This document shows positions 19,425 to 28,655 of a stretch of 64,000 nucleotides of DNA, one piece after another. The DNA is from Sulfurimonas sp. (GTDB taxonomy: Bacteria; Campylobacterota; Campylobacteria; Campylobacterales; Sulfurimonadaceae), in NCBI GenBank assembly GCA_028689055.1, contig JAQTWZ010000006.1:1-64000 (forward strand). The letters are read 5' to 3'. The translations under genes and the position numbers were made by a program. Below the pieces are notes generated by a model. The model did not search any database. It was not told the DNA's origin and saw only the letters and a list, made by a program, of their open reading frames with translations. Each line of letters opens with the position of its first letter. Position 1 is the first letter of the stretch.

Positions 19425-21137
19425 TTATGGTTCGAAAATAGATACTGCTTTTTTCTCGTGGAAATGAAAGTGTTTTTCTAAGTCTGCGTTATAAAGCAAA
19501 ACCGGAACGATAACAAGTGAAGCGATAACAGCCGCAATGGTACCAAATATGAGAGAGACTCCAAGACCGCCAAATACTGCGTCTCCGGCTAGAAGGGTAG
19601 AAGCTAGGATAATGGCAGCAGCAGTTAAGAAGATTGGTTTAGCGCGTGTGGATGTAGCAAAGGCAATGGCTTCGGCTTTGTGCATACCTTTTTCGTGCAT
19701 GAGCGACTTTGTAAAGTCTATCAGTAGAAGAGAATTACGTGAACTTATCCCGATAAGAGCGATAAATCCGATAAGAGAAGTTGCTGTTAGGAAAAAAGTA
19801 TCATGTGTGAAAAGATCCATAATCCAGTGCCCAACGATAACCCCTATGATAGAGAGGAACGAACCAAGCAAAATGATACCGCTAAGTGTGTAGCTTTTGT
19901 AGTAGATAACCATAAGCAAAAAGATAAGTACGAGTGCCGCTATAAACGCAGCTCCAAGTTCCACGAAGGTGTCGAGCGTGACTTCCATCTCACCATCCCA
20001 GATAAGTTTATAAATAGCTCCGCTTTGTTTATCTGTAAGCTCAAGGTTGAAAAGACCTATTTTTTCAATCTTATAAGTATCAGAAAAAGTATCTAAGATA
20101 ATGTTTCTTGCTTCCATTAAAGGATAGACTTGTGAAACCATATCCGTCTCAGCCATGACATTTGTCATCTGGTGCAGGTTTTTGTTCATGATCATAGGAT
20201 TGGATTTTTTTGGTACAACGCTAACAAGTTCTGTAATAGGAATCATCATTCCCATACTATTCATCAGTTTTAAAGATGCTAGTTTATATTTGACTGCGTT
20301 TATGTCTTTGGAGGTAAATTGTTTGGACTCTTGACTCAAAGAGAGATGTATAGGAATCTGATCATTATATTTATCTGAGTTTTTTACAGCAATCTGCATT
20401 CCTTCAAACGCAAGATAGAGGATGTCATTGAGTTGTTTGATAGAAACTCCGGAGAGAGAAACTTTTGTCGTGTCAACTTTAATTTCGTAGCTATCATAGA
20501 TATAATCTTGCATGATATCAACATCTACTAAACCTTTTGTATTTTCAAATACATCGGCTACTCTGTTGGAGAGTGCACGGATTCCATCTGCATTTTCTCC
20601 ATAAACTTCAGCGACAATAGCTGCCATAACAGGAGGTCCTGCAGGTGGTTCGACAAAAGAGATTGAAGTGTTTTTATGGATGGCGGTACAGCTTTGCAAA
20701 ATAAGCGGTCGCATTCTTTGAACCATAAAATAAGAAGGCTCTTCTCTATCGTGTTTTTTTGTAAGGTTGAGGACTATTTCTGCAACATTTTCTGAGTTTT
20801 TGAAGTGAGAGCCTTTGATAAGCCCAGCAAAATCAAGGGGAGAGCCCATACCTAAAAAAACTTCCGTATCAAGAACTTCACTCTCTTTTTGTACAAATCC
20901 TACGACACAATCGCTTACTTCTTTCGTTTGAGAGATAGAGCTCCCCTCTGGAAGATCTATATAAATAGTAAAAGTGTCATTATTTTTTCCCGGAAGCATT
21001 TTTGCCAAAACCATCTTTGTAGGTGCAATCATCATAATAGAGAGGATAAACGCAAGTAAAGTACCAAGGAGAATCAATTTTCTTTGTGTAGCACTTTGAA
21101 TACCTGACAATACTGCGTTTTCAAATTTTTTAAACAT
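19425..21137 (-). CDS. RND efflux transporter, C-terminal half, copy 2
   Basis: Identical to 12200-13912. In this unit the complete order tolC, fusion protein, N-half, C-half is present behind the original upstream region, so this is the copy expected to form the working tripartite pump. The split point and the one-base stop/start overlap (TAATG) recur here, as expected for an exact duplication. The repeat is therefore not independent evidence that the split is old. Confidence 0.9.
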   Translation of the reverse strand: MFKKFENAVLSGIQSATQRKLILLGTLLAFILSIMMIAPTKMVLAKMLPGKNNDTFTIYIDLPEGSSISQTKEVSDCVVGFVQKESEVLDTEVFLGMGSPLDFAGLIKGSHFKNSENVAEIVLNLTKKHDREEPSYFMVQRMRPLILQSCTAIHKNTSISFVEPPAGPPVMAAIVAEVYGENADGIRALSNRVADVFENTKGLVDVDIMQDYIYDSYEIKVDTTKVSLSGVSIKQLNDILYLAFEGMQIAVKNSDKYNDQIPIHLSLSQESKQFTSKDINAVKYKLASLKLMNSMGMMIPITELVSVVPKKSNPMIMNKNLHQMTNVMAETDMVSQVYPLMEARNIILDTFSDTYKIEKIGLFNLELTDKQSGAIYKLIWDGEMEVTLDTFVELGAAFIAALVLIFLLMVIYYKSYTLSGIILLGSFLSIIGVIVGHWIMDLFTHDTFFLTATSLIGFIALIGISSRNSLLLIDFTKSLMHEKGMHKAEAIAFATSTRAKPIFLTAAAIILASTLLAGDAVFGGLGVSLIFGTIAAVIASLVIVPVLLYNADLEKHFHFHEKKAVSIFEP

Positions 21138-22729
21138 TAATGGTCTCCTTTTTCATTGTGATCTGGTTTTTTGAGCATTCTTACTGCGAGATACGGTGTA
21201 AATATATACGCTACAAAAAGTGAAGCGATAAGAGCTACAGGGACATTTGCAGGGATTGGTTTCATAAACTGCCCCATCATTTGTCCTACAAACGCCATAG
21301 GTACCATCGTCATGATGATAGCAAGTGTGGCTATATTTGTCGGCGGTCCTATTTCATCAGTTGCTTTTATCATCAGTTCATCAGGTGTTTCATGGATTGA
21401 TTCGATGGAGTGATAGTGTCTGTGAATGTTCTCAATAACAATAATAGCCGCATCAACGAGAAGCCCGAGTGAGAGTAAAAACGCAAAGAGGGTAATTCTA
21501 TTGATAGTTTGTCCCGTGAGATAAGCGATAAAAAGGGTGATAGCCAAGATAGCCGGAACTGTAAAAGTGACGATAAGAGATTCTCTCCATCCAAGCACAA
21601 GAACAAGCAAAATTGCAATGATTACGATAGATAAAAGTAGGTGAAATACAAGTTCGTTGACCGCTTCATTGGCTCTTTCTCCATCATTTCTAGTGATGAC
21701 ATAACTGATGCCGTTTTGTGCTAAAAACTCTTTGTAAATCTCTAGCTCTTTTTTCACCGCATCAGCAATGAGAACCGCGTTTGTACCTTGAAGTTTTGAG
21801 ACGGTAAGCGTTACCTGCTCTTTCATCGGAGTAAATTTGCCTGTTTCATCTTTGACACTAATAGTCGCTGATTTGAAGTTTTGTATATCATAAGAATCAT
21901 CTATTTTCGCCACTTGCGAGAGATGGATAGGTGAGCCCATATATTGTGCGACGATGATATTGCCAATATCTTTAGAAGATTCTATTGCGTTTTCTACGCC
22001 CAACATCACGATAGTATTCTCTTTGCTTGTATTTTTTATAGCAGGAACACTGTATGCGAGTGATTGTACGGCTTGCGTTATTTGTCCCATTGAGAGGTTA
22101 TAAGCTGAGAGTTTGTTCAAATCTACTTCAATATTAAATTGGTGTTTATGTCCGCCTTTGAGTTGTGTGACGGCGACGTTATCAAGTCCGTTGATATGAT
22201 GCTGGATTTTTTTGACTCTATCATAAAGTTCTGTGGTGCTCATGTCTTGAGTTTTTGAGAAAAACGCTACGGAAACTATAGGGATATCGATGTCTATATC
22301 CAAAGGTTTGATGATAGGATTCATTGCTCCTGCAGGAAGAATATCTAAGTTTTGCATGATTTTGTCATACACTTTTAGGTTTGAATCTTCTTTTTTTTCA
22401 CCGATGTAAAACGCAGCCGTGATGATGCCGACATTGTCCATAGCGCGGCCATAGATATGTTCAACACCTTTGACTTCTTTCATCTTGCGCTCAAGCGGTT
22501 GTACGATAACTTTTTGTATCTCAGCGGCACTTGCACCCGGAAGAGCTACGATAACAGTCGAACCGCTGACAACCATTTGCGGATTTTCTTCACGTGGCAT
22601 CACCATCAGTGCTAGATATCCGATAGAGAGTAAAAATATACCCAGAACGATTGTAAGCGGATTTCTTAAAAATGTCTTCGCCAATTTACCGGCATAATCT
22701 GTTGGTACATAAGGTTTGGTATGTTTCAT
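21137..22729 (-). CDS. RND efflux transporter, N-terminal half, copy 2
   Basis: Identical to 13912-15504, with ATG at 22729 behind AAGGTGGAG. It lies in the intact operon headed by the TolC-like gene at 24889. The two halves together total about 1,100 residues, slightly more than a single-chain AcrB homologue (about 1,030-1,050). No domain therefore seems to be lost at the split. Confidence 0.9.
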   Translation of the reverse strand: MKHTKPYVPTDYAGKLAKTFLRNPLTIVLGIFLLSIGYLALMVMPREENPQMVVSGSTVIVALPGASAAEIQKVIVQPLERKMKEVKGVEHIYGRAMDNVGIITAAFYIGEKKEDSNLKVYDKIMQNLDILPAGAMNPIIKPLDIDIDIPIVSVAFFSKTQDMSTTELYDRVKKIQHHINGLDNVAVTQLKGGHKHQFNIEVDLNKLSAYNLSMGQITQAVQSLAYSVPAIKNTSKENTIVMLGVENAIESSKDIGNIIVAQYMGSPIHLSQVAKIDDSYDIQNFKSATISVKDETGKFTPMKEQVTLTVSKLQGTNAVLIADAVKKELEIYKEFLAQNGISYVITRNDGERANEAVNELVFHLLLSIVIIAILLVLVLGWRESLIVTFTVPAILAITLFIAYLTGQTINRITLFAFLLSLGLLVDAAIIVIENIHRHYHSIESIHETPDELMIKATDEIGPPTNIATLAIIMTMVPMAFVGQMMGQFMKPIPANVPVALIASLFVAYIFTPYLAVRMLKKPDHNEKGDH

Positions 22730-22739
22730 AGTCTCCACC

Positions 22740-23528
22740 TTAGTCAATGTCTATAGTTGCATACATGCCAGGATAAACAGCGTTATTTGTGTTTTTGAAA
22801 GATATTTTTATCTTAAATGTATGTGTCATCGGATTGGAGCTTGGGATAATCGCACTCACTGTTCCTATGCTTGTGATACCCAAAGATGGAATGTTGATTT
22901 TGACTTTTTTCCCAAGTTGTACAAGTGCAAGATTGTCCTCTGCGATTTCTGCAGATATTTTGAGATTACTCAAATCAGACAAAACAATCGCAGGCATTCC
23001 CGGCATAGCCATCTCTCCGACTTTGATATTTTTGGAGATGACGACACCGTCATTTGGAGCTTGTACATTGAGGTAACGGTATTGATTTTTTACTTCAGCG
23101 AGTTGCGCTTTTGCCTGTTCTACTTGTTTGGCTGCGATGATAATCATATCGGCAAGATTTCTCTCTGCGAGCTCAAGATTTTCTACTTCGTATTTTGAGA
23201 CCATATCTTTTTCCAGAAGTCTTTTGTGACGCTCAAGATTGAGTTTAATATTTGTGTATTGGTTTTGGTACATCTGCAGGCTCAGTTGCGCCTGAGAGAT
23301 ACCAAGCTGTACCTGCGTCATAGCAGAATCTATCTCTTTGGAATCAATCGTATATAAAAGCGCGTCTTTTTTGACATAATCGCCTTCAGAAACAGCGACT
23401 TGTGTCACAAATCCCATAAAACGGCTTGTTATCATTTTTTGGTTATCAGAAATGACACCTCCTGAGAGTGTTAATGTCTCTGCTAAAAGTGAAGCGCCAA
23501 GGGCTGCCAAAAGTAAAATTTTTCTCAT
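22740..23528 (-). CDS. Membrane fusion protein of the RND pump, copy 2
   Basis: Identical to 15515-16303. Here it overlaps the stop of the complete TolC-like gene as ATGA, so it is translationally coupled to it. This is the copy with a normal upstream gene and promoter. Confidence 0.88.
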   Translation of the reverse strand: MRKILLLAALGASLLAETLTLSGGVISDNQKMITSRFMGFVTQVAVSEGDYVKKDALLYTIDSKEIDSAMTQVQLGISQAQLSLQMYQNQYTNIKLNLERHKRLLEKDMVSKYEVENLELAERNLADMIIIAAKQVEQAKAQLAEVKNQYRYLNVQAPNDGVVISKNIKVGEMAMPGMPAIVLSDLSNLKISAEIAEDNLALVQLGKKVKINIPSLGITSIGTVSAIIPSSNPMTHTFKIKISFKNTNNAVYPGMYATIDID

Positions 23529-24889
23529 TTGTTTTCTCCGTTTGCTAATTTTTCAAGTGCAAAAATTCTTTCATTTTTTTTGTTTTTCGTCATTTGTAAC
23601 TGCAGTATCTTTTGAATCTGCTCTGATTGTTTGATGATAACATCGCTCATGGAAGAGAGTTTTTCTCTGTATCTTCCTTCATAGTTTTTATAGATTTCAT
23701 CTGCGAGTGTCAGCTCTTGTTCGAGAAAAGAGATCTCTTCATCAAAAGATGTGATTTCAGTTCGGATTTTCTCGACTTGCAAAGCTATGCCTTGACGGGC
23801 AAGTTCTAGCTGCGTTTTCGTTTTAAGTTTTTCTACTTGGGATTTTTCCAGTTGTGCATTATCCGCACCACCGTGGAAAATATTCCATGAGGCTCTTGCA
23901 CCGATGGTATAAGCTCTATGGTCGATAGCGTCACCTAAAAAAGTGTCATCAGCAGTTGAAGCTTCTGCAAAAGCACCTACAGTAGGGTAAAACGCAGCTT
24001 TTGAAACATCTAGCATATTCTCTTGTATCGCAAGACCTGTATTTGCTTTTTTGAGATCAAGGTTTGCATTTAAAATCTCTTCGTTGCTGTACGAGGGCAT
24101 AGGGACTTCGGTATCAGGTGTTTGTATCACATCTACTTTTTGGTTGAGTAAAAAACTGATGTAGTGATAAAGAAGTTTTTCGTTTGCGTCCATCTGCACC
24201 AAAAGTCTCTGAACATTTCCTTTTTTCGCCTGAACTTCCAAAAGATCTACATTTTTCGCATAACCTACATCTATCATAGTTTTTGTAGTGTTTTCCAAAG
24301 TTTTGATGTTCTCAAAAATAGTTGTAAGATGTTTTTTGGAACTCTGTAGCAGTGCCATATCGTAGTAGCTTTTTCTGAGTTGATAGATCTGTTCTGCGGT
24401 GATTTGCTCTTTATCAAGTGTTTTCATTTTTTGCATCGCGCTCATGATATCTTCATAGCTTGAGATGGCAAAGCCTGTGAAAAGAGGTACTTCGTATTTG
24501 AGTTTTGTCTGGAAAAAGTTTCGGGCATCTGGGTAGTTTAGGTCTTGTGGAGGGGTAGTATAATCAGGAGTTCCAGCTAAAAAATTACCCATAAATTCTT
24601 CTGCACCAAAATCCCCAAAGTTCGCCTCACGCGAAGCGAGTTTAAACCCAAAAACATTTCCTGCGTCATTGGACCTAGCTATATCCTGCGTCAAGTCAAG
24701 TTTACCCCAGTGGTTTGCTGAGACTATTTCCTTGTCCATTGCGGCAGAATCTACATCAAAACCTGCGTTTTTTATTTCAAGATTTTTTTCTTTTAAAATA
24801 TCAATTGCTTCGTTCAAACTCAAAGGAGAATCGACCTGTGAAGCGTGTAAGAATAGCGCAAGAGAGAGGATACTCACTATTTTTTTCAT
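23525..24889 (-). CDS. TolC-family outer-membrane efflux protein (intact)
   Basis: First gene of the efflux operon. The 454 residues begin with a signal peptide (KKIVSILSLALFLHASQ). They show the two internally similar halves of an outer-membrane efflux channel: long helices with LSLNEAIDILKEKN at the start of the mature protein, and a second-half repeat with FYPTVGAFAEAS and ASWNIFHGG. The start follows TAGGAATATGA and a TATAAT box on the minus strand at 24919-24924. Codons 278-454 are in the duplicated unit; the first 277 codons are unique. It is the outer channel of the pump encoded by the next three genes. Confidence 0.92.
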   Translation of the reverse strand: MKKIVSILSLALFLHASQVDSPLSLNEAIDILKEKNLEIKNAGFDVDSAAMDKEIVSANHWGKLDLTQDIARSNDAGNVFGFKLASREANFGDFGAEEFMGNFLAGTPDYTTPPQDLNYPDARNFFQTKLKYEVPLFTGFAISSYEDIMSAMQKMKTLDKEQITAEQIYQLRKSYYDMALLQSSKKHLTTIFENIKTLENTTKTMIDVGYAKNVDLLEVQAKKGNVQRLLVQMDANEKLLYHYISFLLNQKVDVIQTPDTEVPMPSYSNEEILNANLDLKKANTGLAIQENMLDVSKAAFYPTVGAFAEASTADDTFLGDAIDHRAYTIGARASWNIFHGGADNAQLEKSQVEKLKTKTQLELARQGIALQVEKIRTEITSFDEEISFLEQELTLADEIYKNYEGRYREKLSSMSDVIIKQSEQIQKILQLQMTKNKKNERIFALEKLANGENK

Positions 24890-24918
24890 TCATATTCCTA
24901 TATTTTATTTAAGCTTTG

Positions 24919-24924
24919 ATTATA
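24919..24924 (-). promoter_or_regulatory. -10 box of the efflux operon
   Basis: ATTATA on the plus strand reads TATAAT on the minus strand, 30 bases ahead of the TolC-like start, in a very AT-rich divergent region shared with the DUF4395 gene. It lies outside the duplication, so only unit 2 is driven by it directly. Confidence 0.5.
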
Positions 24925-25050
24925 ACATATATTTTATTTTCATATATCACAAAAAAATCAAATTTTTATATATAAGAAAATAAAATAATACTCTTTTAAG
25001 AAAATGTCACTAAAATTTGATTCTTAATTACTAAAGGGGTTTTTTATTTT

Positions 25051-25494
25051 ATGAGTTATTCATGTCCTATGAGTTTTAAACAGATCGATTCCAATGTTTC
25101 GAGAGTTACTTCTTTTATTGTTGTCGCTTTTGTTATCGCATATCTATATTTTGATGCTGTATTTATTCTTTATCTTATCGCTTTTGATTTTATCATGCGC
25201 CTTTTTATTACCAAAGACAGTTCTGTATTCTACATGAGCGCGCTACTTCTCAAAGATATTTTCAATATTAAAGACAAATTTGTTGATAGCGGTTCAAAAA
25301 GATTGGCTGCGTATTTCGGTCTTGCGTTTGTGCTCATGTTGATCGTTGCACACTCTTTGCATAGTTGGATCTTGACGCTAAGTATCGCAGCCATTTTTTT
25401 GTCCTGTTCGCTTTTGGATGTGTTTTTGGACTTTTGTCTTGGCTGTAAGATTTATTATATTATCAAAAAAATCTATCCGAATTTTATGTCTTAG
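25051..25494 (+). CDS. DUF4395 integral membrane protein
   Basis: A 147-residue membrane protein with about four hydrophobic segments and the N-terminal CPMSFKQID pattern of DUF4395 proteins; the family's function is not established. Two further cysteines and a C-terminal FCLGCKIY are visible. Proteins of this family are often found beside thioredoxin or sulfur-handling genes, but no such neighbour is next to this copy. The start follows AAAGGGG. It is divergent from the efflux operon and the next gene starts about 60 bases after its stop. Confidence 0.8.
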   Translation: MSYSCPMSFKQIDSNVSRVTSFIVVAFVIAYLYFDAVFILYLIAFDFIMRLFITKDSSVFYMSALLLKDIFNIKDKFVDSGSKRLAAYFGLAFVLMLIVAHSLHSWILTLSIAAIFLSCSLLDVFLDFCLGCKIYYIIKKIYPNFMS

Positions 25495-25552
25495 CCTGCG
25501 TTTAAACAACACTTGGATAAAATATTGCCACTTAAATAAAGGCTCATATAAG

Positions 25553-25873
25553 ATGCAAATGGTAGTAGATTCCCTTCGTAAAAAGGGAAAGATTTATAAA
25601 AAAATGCAAGAACTTCCTCCCTCAGAACTTGGTATCAGAAACAAAATAAAAATCTACAAAGCGACAGATACTCTTGGCTATTTCTGGGCAATATTTGCCG
25701 TGAGCCAAAAAAGTCGTCTGCTCATGAAGGATGTCTATAAGTTTGAAGAGATTTATGCAAAATTAATCATTTACTACGATCATAACTTTAAGCATAAAGT
25801 TCTTTTTATCGATGCTCCGCTTTGCTCAAAAGCGCAAAAAGCTTTTAAAGAACAGGGCTGGAAAATCAACTAA
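25553..25873 (+). CDS. Small soluble protein of unknown function upstream of coaX
   Basis: The track ORF starting at 25418 overlaps the previous gene; the ATG at 25553 behind AAAGG gives a 106-residue protein beginning MQMVVDSLRKKG. It is basic, with a central YFWAIFAVSQKSR segment. I do not recognise a family. Its stop overlaps the coaX start by one base (TAATG), so it is probably co-translated with coaX and hisG. Confidence 0.7.
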   Translation: MQMVVDSLRKKGKIYKKMQELPPSELGIRNKIKIYKATDTLGYFWAIFAVSQKSRLLMKDVYKFEEIYAKLIIYYDHNFKHKVLFIDAPLCSKAQKAFKEQGWKIN

Positions 25874-26490
25874 TGCTCCTTTGTGACATAGGCAATACTT
25901 CGTATCATTTTTTAGACGATACAAAAGAGTACAAAGAAGATGCAAAAAACTTCGATCCTGCAACAATCAAAGAAAAAGTTTTTTATATTTGTGTCAATCC
26001 GCAGGCAAAATCGCTTCTGCAAAATCTAGTCAATTGGATAGATATCGCTGCATTTATAGATAAAACTCCATACTACACGACGATGGGCATAGACAGGATT
26101 GTGGCTTGTGAATATATCCAAGAGGGTATTGTACTTGATGCAGGAAGTGCTATCACCGTAGATCTTGTAAAAGAGGGCGTATTTCAAGGCGGATTTATCT
26201 ATCCCGGCATCCGTGCAATGCAAGCGTGTTACACAAATATCTCCTCTGCACTTGCGTATCCATTTAATTTTGAGCTAGATTTGGGTAAAATGCCGAAAAA
26301 TTCCACCGATGCTATCAGTTATGGTTACATCAAAACACTTAAGGGCGAAGTAGATGCTTTAGCTCATGAGGTTTATTTGACAGGTGGAGATGCGAGAAAA
26401 TTTGCAAAAATCTTCCCAAACGCAGTCGTGGACGAGAGACTTCTTTTCAAATCCATGCAAAAGATTATAAAAAAGGCGAAACTATGCTAA
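25873..26490 (+). CDS. coaX: Type III pantothenate kinase
   Basis: Phosphorylates pantothenate in the first step of coenzyme A synthesis. At 205 residues it is short for CoaX (about 250), as is common in Campylobacterota. It shows the acetate/sugar kinase-like motifs DIGNTSYHF at the N-terminus, GIDRI near residue 73, VLDAGSAITVDLV and GGFIYPG. It overlaps hisG by seven bases. coaBC, which acts later in the same pathway, is elsewhere in the window (52251-53519). Confidence 0.9.
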   Translation: MLLCDIGNTSYHFLDDTKEYKEDAKNFDPATIKEKVFYICVNPQAKSLLQNLVNWIDIAAFIDKTPYYTTMGIDRIVACEYIQEGIVLDAGSAITVDLVKEGVFQGGFIYPGIRAMQACYTNISSALAYPFNFELDLGKMPKNSTDAISYGYIKTLKGEVDALAHEVYLTGGDARKFAKIFPNAVVDERLLFKSMQKIIKKAKLC

Positions 26491-27110
26491 CAGTTGCACT
26501 TCCTAAAGGTCGTATAGCAAAAGAGACACTTGAGATTTTTGAGACGATTTTCGGTGAATCTTTCAAATTTGATGATAGAAAACTTATCTTGGAAACCCCA
26601 AACTTCCGTTTTTTACTTGTGAGAAATCAGGATGTCGCGACTTATGTTTTTCATCAAGCAGCAGATATCGGTGTTGTCGGTTTGGATACGCTTGAAGAAC
26701 AAGGACTTGATGTTATCCGTCTTTTAGATCTAAAACGCGGTATTTGTAAAGTGGCTATCGGGATGAAAAACGGTGAAAAACTCGATCTCAACAAAGCAGA
26801 AATCAAAGTCGCTACAAAGATGGTAAACATCACAAAACGCTACTTTGAACAACGCGCTGTTTCTGTGGATATCATCAAACTTTACGGTTCTATCGAACTT
26901 GCACCGCTTATCGGGCTTGCGGATATGATTGTAGATATCGTAGAAACAGGTACGACGATGAAACAAAACGGACTTGAAGTCGTAGAAGATATCATGACAT
27001 CATCAACTTATCTCATTGCCAACAAAAACAGCTATATCGCAAAGAAAAATGAAGTTCTTGGTATCTATGAAAAGATAAATGAAGTCATCAAAGCTGAGCA
27101 GGCAAACTAG
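26484..27110 (+). CDS. hisG: ATP phosphoribosyltransferase, short form
   Basis: First step of histidine biosynthesis, joining ATP and PRPP. At 208 residues it is the HisG_S form, which lacks the C-terminal regulatory domain and in characterised cases needs HisZ for activity and feedback control. Motifs are LPKGRIAKE at the start, RNQDVATYV, and the PRPP-binding region DIVETGTTMKQNGL. No hisZ is in this window. It overlaps coaX and is followed directly by a methyltransferase. Confidence 0.93.
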   Translation: MLTVALPKGRIAKETLEIFETIFGESFKFDDRKLILETPNFRFLLVRNQDVATYVFHQAADIGVVGLDTLEEQGLDVIRLLDLKRGICKVAIGMKNGEKLDLNKAEIKVATKMVNITKRYFEQRAVSVDIIKLYGSIELAPLIGLADMIVDIVETGTTMKQNGLEVVEDIMTSSTYLIANKNSYIAKKNEVLGIYEKINEVIKAEQAN

Positions 27111-27794
27111 ATGACAAATCTTGACCTCTACGCAAAAGCGGAACATCTTTTAGGTATCGAAGAGGCGACGGAAGCACTTTATGATCTCTATCGCTGTGAA
27201 CTTGATGAATATAAAATCAAAACACTTTTGGATGTTGGATGCGGTCGCGGCGGTTTTATGCAGCGTATGATAAGTGATGGTGTAGTATGCAAGGGTGTGG
27301 ATCTCAGCGCTGTGATGGTTTCTGAGTGCAAAGAGCAGGGGCTTGATGCAGAGTGTATAGATGTAAGTGAAGTAGAAGGAAAATACGACGCAGTCGTGAG
27401 TATCTTCGATGTACTCAATTTTTTGGATAAAGAGGCACTCACAAAGTTCTTAAACGCAGTGGCAGAGAAACTCAATGATGATGGTATTTTTATCGCGGAT
27501 ATCAACACACGCTACGGTTTTAGTGATGTGGCTGAGGGCACCATGAGCAACGACACGGATGCAGAATTTTTGTCTGTAGATGCTGTTTTTGAAAATGATG
27601 AACTGCATACAAAGTTTACGCTCTTTGAGAAAAACGCAGATGGAAACTATACAAAACATCAAGATACTATCGTACAATATTTTCATAAAATCACTGCGTT
27701 TTCCAAGCTTGATGCACTCAAACTGATAGAAAAACAGACTTTTTCACTCTATGATACAGAAGATAAAACGCTCCTTATTTTCAAAAAAAGATAG
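27111..27794 (+). CDS. Class I SAM-dependent methyltransferase
   Basis: 227 residues with the SAM-binding motif I LLDVGCGRGGFM (about 40-51) and a second acidic strand end GVDLSAVMV. The C-terminal half is predicted to be substrate-specific. The ATG begins immediately after the hisG stop, suggesting co-transcription, but a role in histidine metabolism does not follow. The substrate is unknown. Confidence 0.85.
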   Translation: MTNLDLYAKAEHLLGIEEATEALYDLYRCELDEYKIKTLLDVGCGRGGFMQRMISDGVVCKGVDLSAVMVSECKEQGLDAECIDVSEVEGKYDAVVSIFDVLNFLDKEALTKFLNAVAEKLNDDGIFIADINTRYGFSDVAEGTMSNDTDAEFLSVDAVFENDELHTKFTLFEKNADGNYTKHQDTIVQYFHKITAFSKLDALKLIEKQTFSLYDTEDKTLLIFKKR

Positions 27795-27796
27795 TT

Positions 27797-28216
27797 TTGT
27801 ATCAAATCCTCTCTCTTATCACGACTGCGTTTTTTATAAGCGCATGTTCGGATAACGCAAGTGTTGTCGTATTTGACAAAAATATAACGCAGACAGAAAT
27901 TTCTTGTATGCAGCTGCGTGTCTGGCCACCTGATGCAACGATAGAAAAGTATCTCCAAAGGCAGTATAGTTTTGATGGCAACTGCTCCTATTTACTTGAA
28001 GTATCTACAAAAAACGGCATCACTTGCAACTCAAATCAAAATGTACAAACAAAAGCACTCGGGACTTTTCCTACAAGTTATATCAAGATGGAAATTTTGA
28101 GGGAAAAAACCCTAGCATATAGTTATTATAAGGATTTACAAGGGGATGTAGAACTCTCTGATGTCAAGAGAGCCTGTGATAGGATGGGAGAAGATTTACT
28201 CTTTTTTTCTAAATAA
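27797..28216 (+). CDS. Small predicted lipoprotein
   Basis: 139 residues starting at a TTG two bases after the methyltransferase stop. The N-terminus (MYQILSLITTAFFISAC) looks like a signal peptide with a lipobox ending in Cys17. The mature part has four further cysteines. I do not recognise a family. The 3' end overlaps the convergent gene at 28196 by 21 bases. The weak start and the overlap leave some doubt about exact boundaries. Confidence 0.6.
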   Translation: MYQILSLITTAFFISACSDNASVVVFDKNITQTEISCMQLRVWPPDATIEKYLQRQYSFDGNCSYLLEVSTKNGITCNSNQNVQTKALGTFPTSYIKMEILREKTLAYSYYKDLQGDVELSDVKRACDRMGEDLLFFSK

Positions 28217-28594
28217 GTGGTAGTTTTCTTTTTCGAGCATACTTTCAATGTATTCTGGTGGACATTTTGAGAGTTTTGTCCATGCACCTGATGGAAGGCG
28301 CATTTCTAGTTTTTTCTTTTCACGTAATTTGATGATTTTTTTCATAGAGAGAACTTTTGTGACAGGAAGAAAATCTATGTCTGTAAGATCGACATCTTTT
28401 TTATAAAAAATCGTCTGTTTTTTAAAGTTTCCCCAACCCGGTATTCCCTCTTCAGTGTAAGGAACTTCGTAGCCGTTTTTGAATGTAACCATCATTTTAT
28501 AGTGAGACTCTTCAAAAACCTGCGTTACTTTTCCTGCACCAAAAACTATACCGTATAATTTATCGCCGACTTTTACTTTTTTAAAATAACTCAT
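28196..28594 (-). CDS. Conserved-looking hypothetical protein
   Basis: 132 residues, basic, with an N-terminal beta-rich part (VKVGDKLYGIVFGAGKV) resembling a small barrel or KOW/CarD-like segment, then a helical lysine-rich tail. No family assigned. The ATG follows AGGAGCT on the minus strand, which supports it as a real gene. It overlaps the end of the convergent lipoprotein gene. Confidence 0.65.
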   Translation of the reverse strand: MSYFKKVKVGDKLYGIVFGAGKVTQVFEESHYKMMVTFKNGYEVPYTEEGIPGWGNFKKQTIFYKKDVDLTDIDFLPVTKVLSMKKIIKLREKKKLEMRLPSGAWTKLSKCPPEYIESMLEKENYHLFRKKE

Positions 28595-28655
28595 ATTTTT
28601 TAGCTCCTATTTTTTTGAACATACAAGTATATCAGAGAAAAGTTACCTCTTGATT

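Larger units (their letters stand above)
16834..24058. repeat. 7,225-bp tandem duplication, unit 2
   Basis: Second unit, directly after unit 1. It begins with serA codon 197 and ends at codon 278 of the intact TolC gene, after which unique sequence continues. At the novel joint the left sequence ends GAGATC and the right begins TTGGCATG. The next bases of the two parents differ (AAGG after GAGATC in tolC; TATT before TTGG in serA), so no microhomology is shared. Confidence 0.95.

Noticed and set aside
25418-25873. Track ORF of 151 aa starting within the DUF4395 gene.
   Set aside because: The first 45 codons overlap another gene in a different frame; the start at 25553 with AAAGG upstream is preferred and listed instead.
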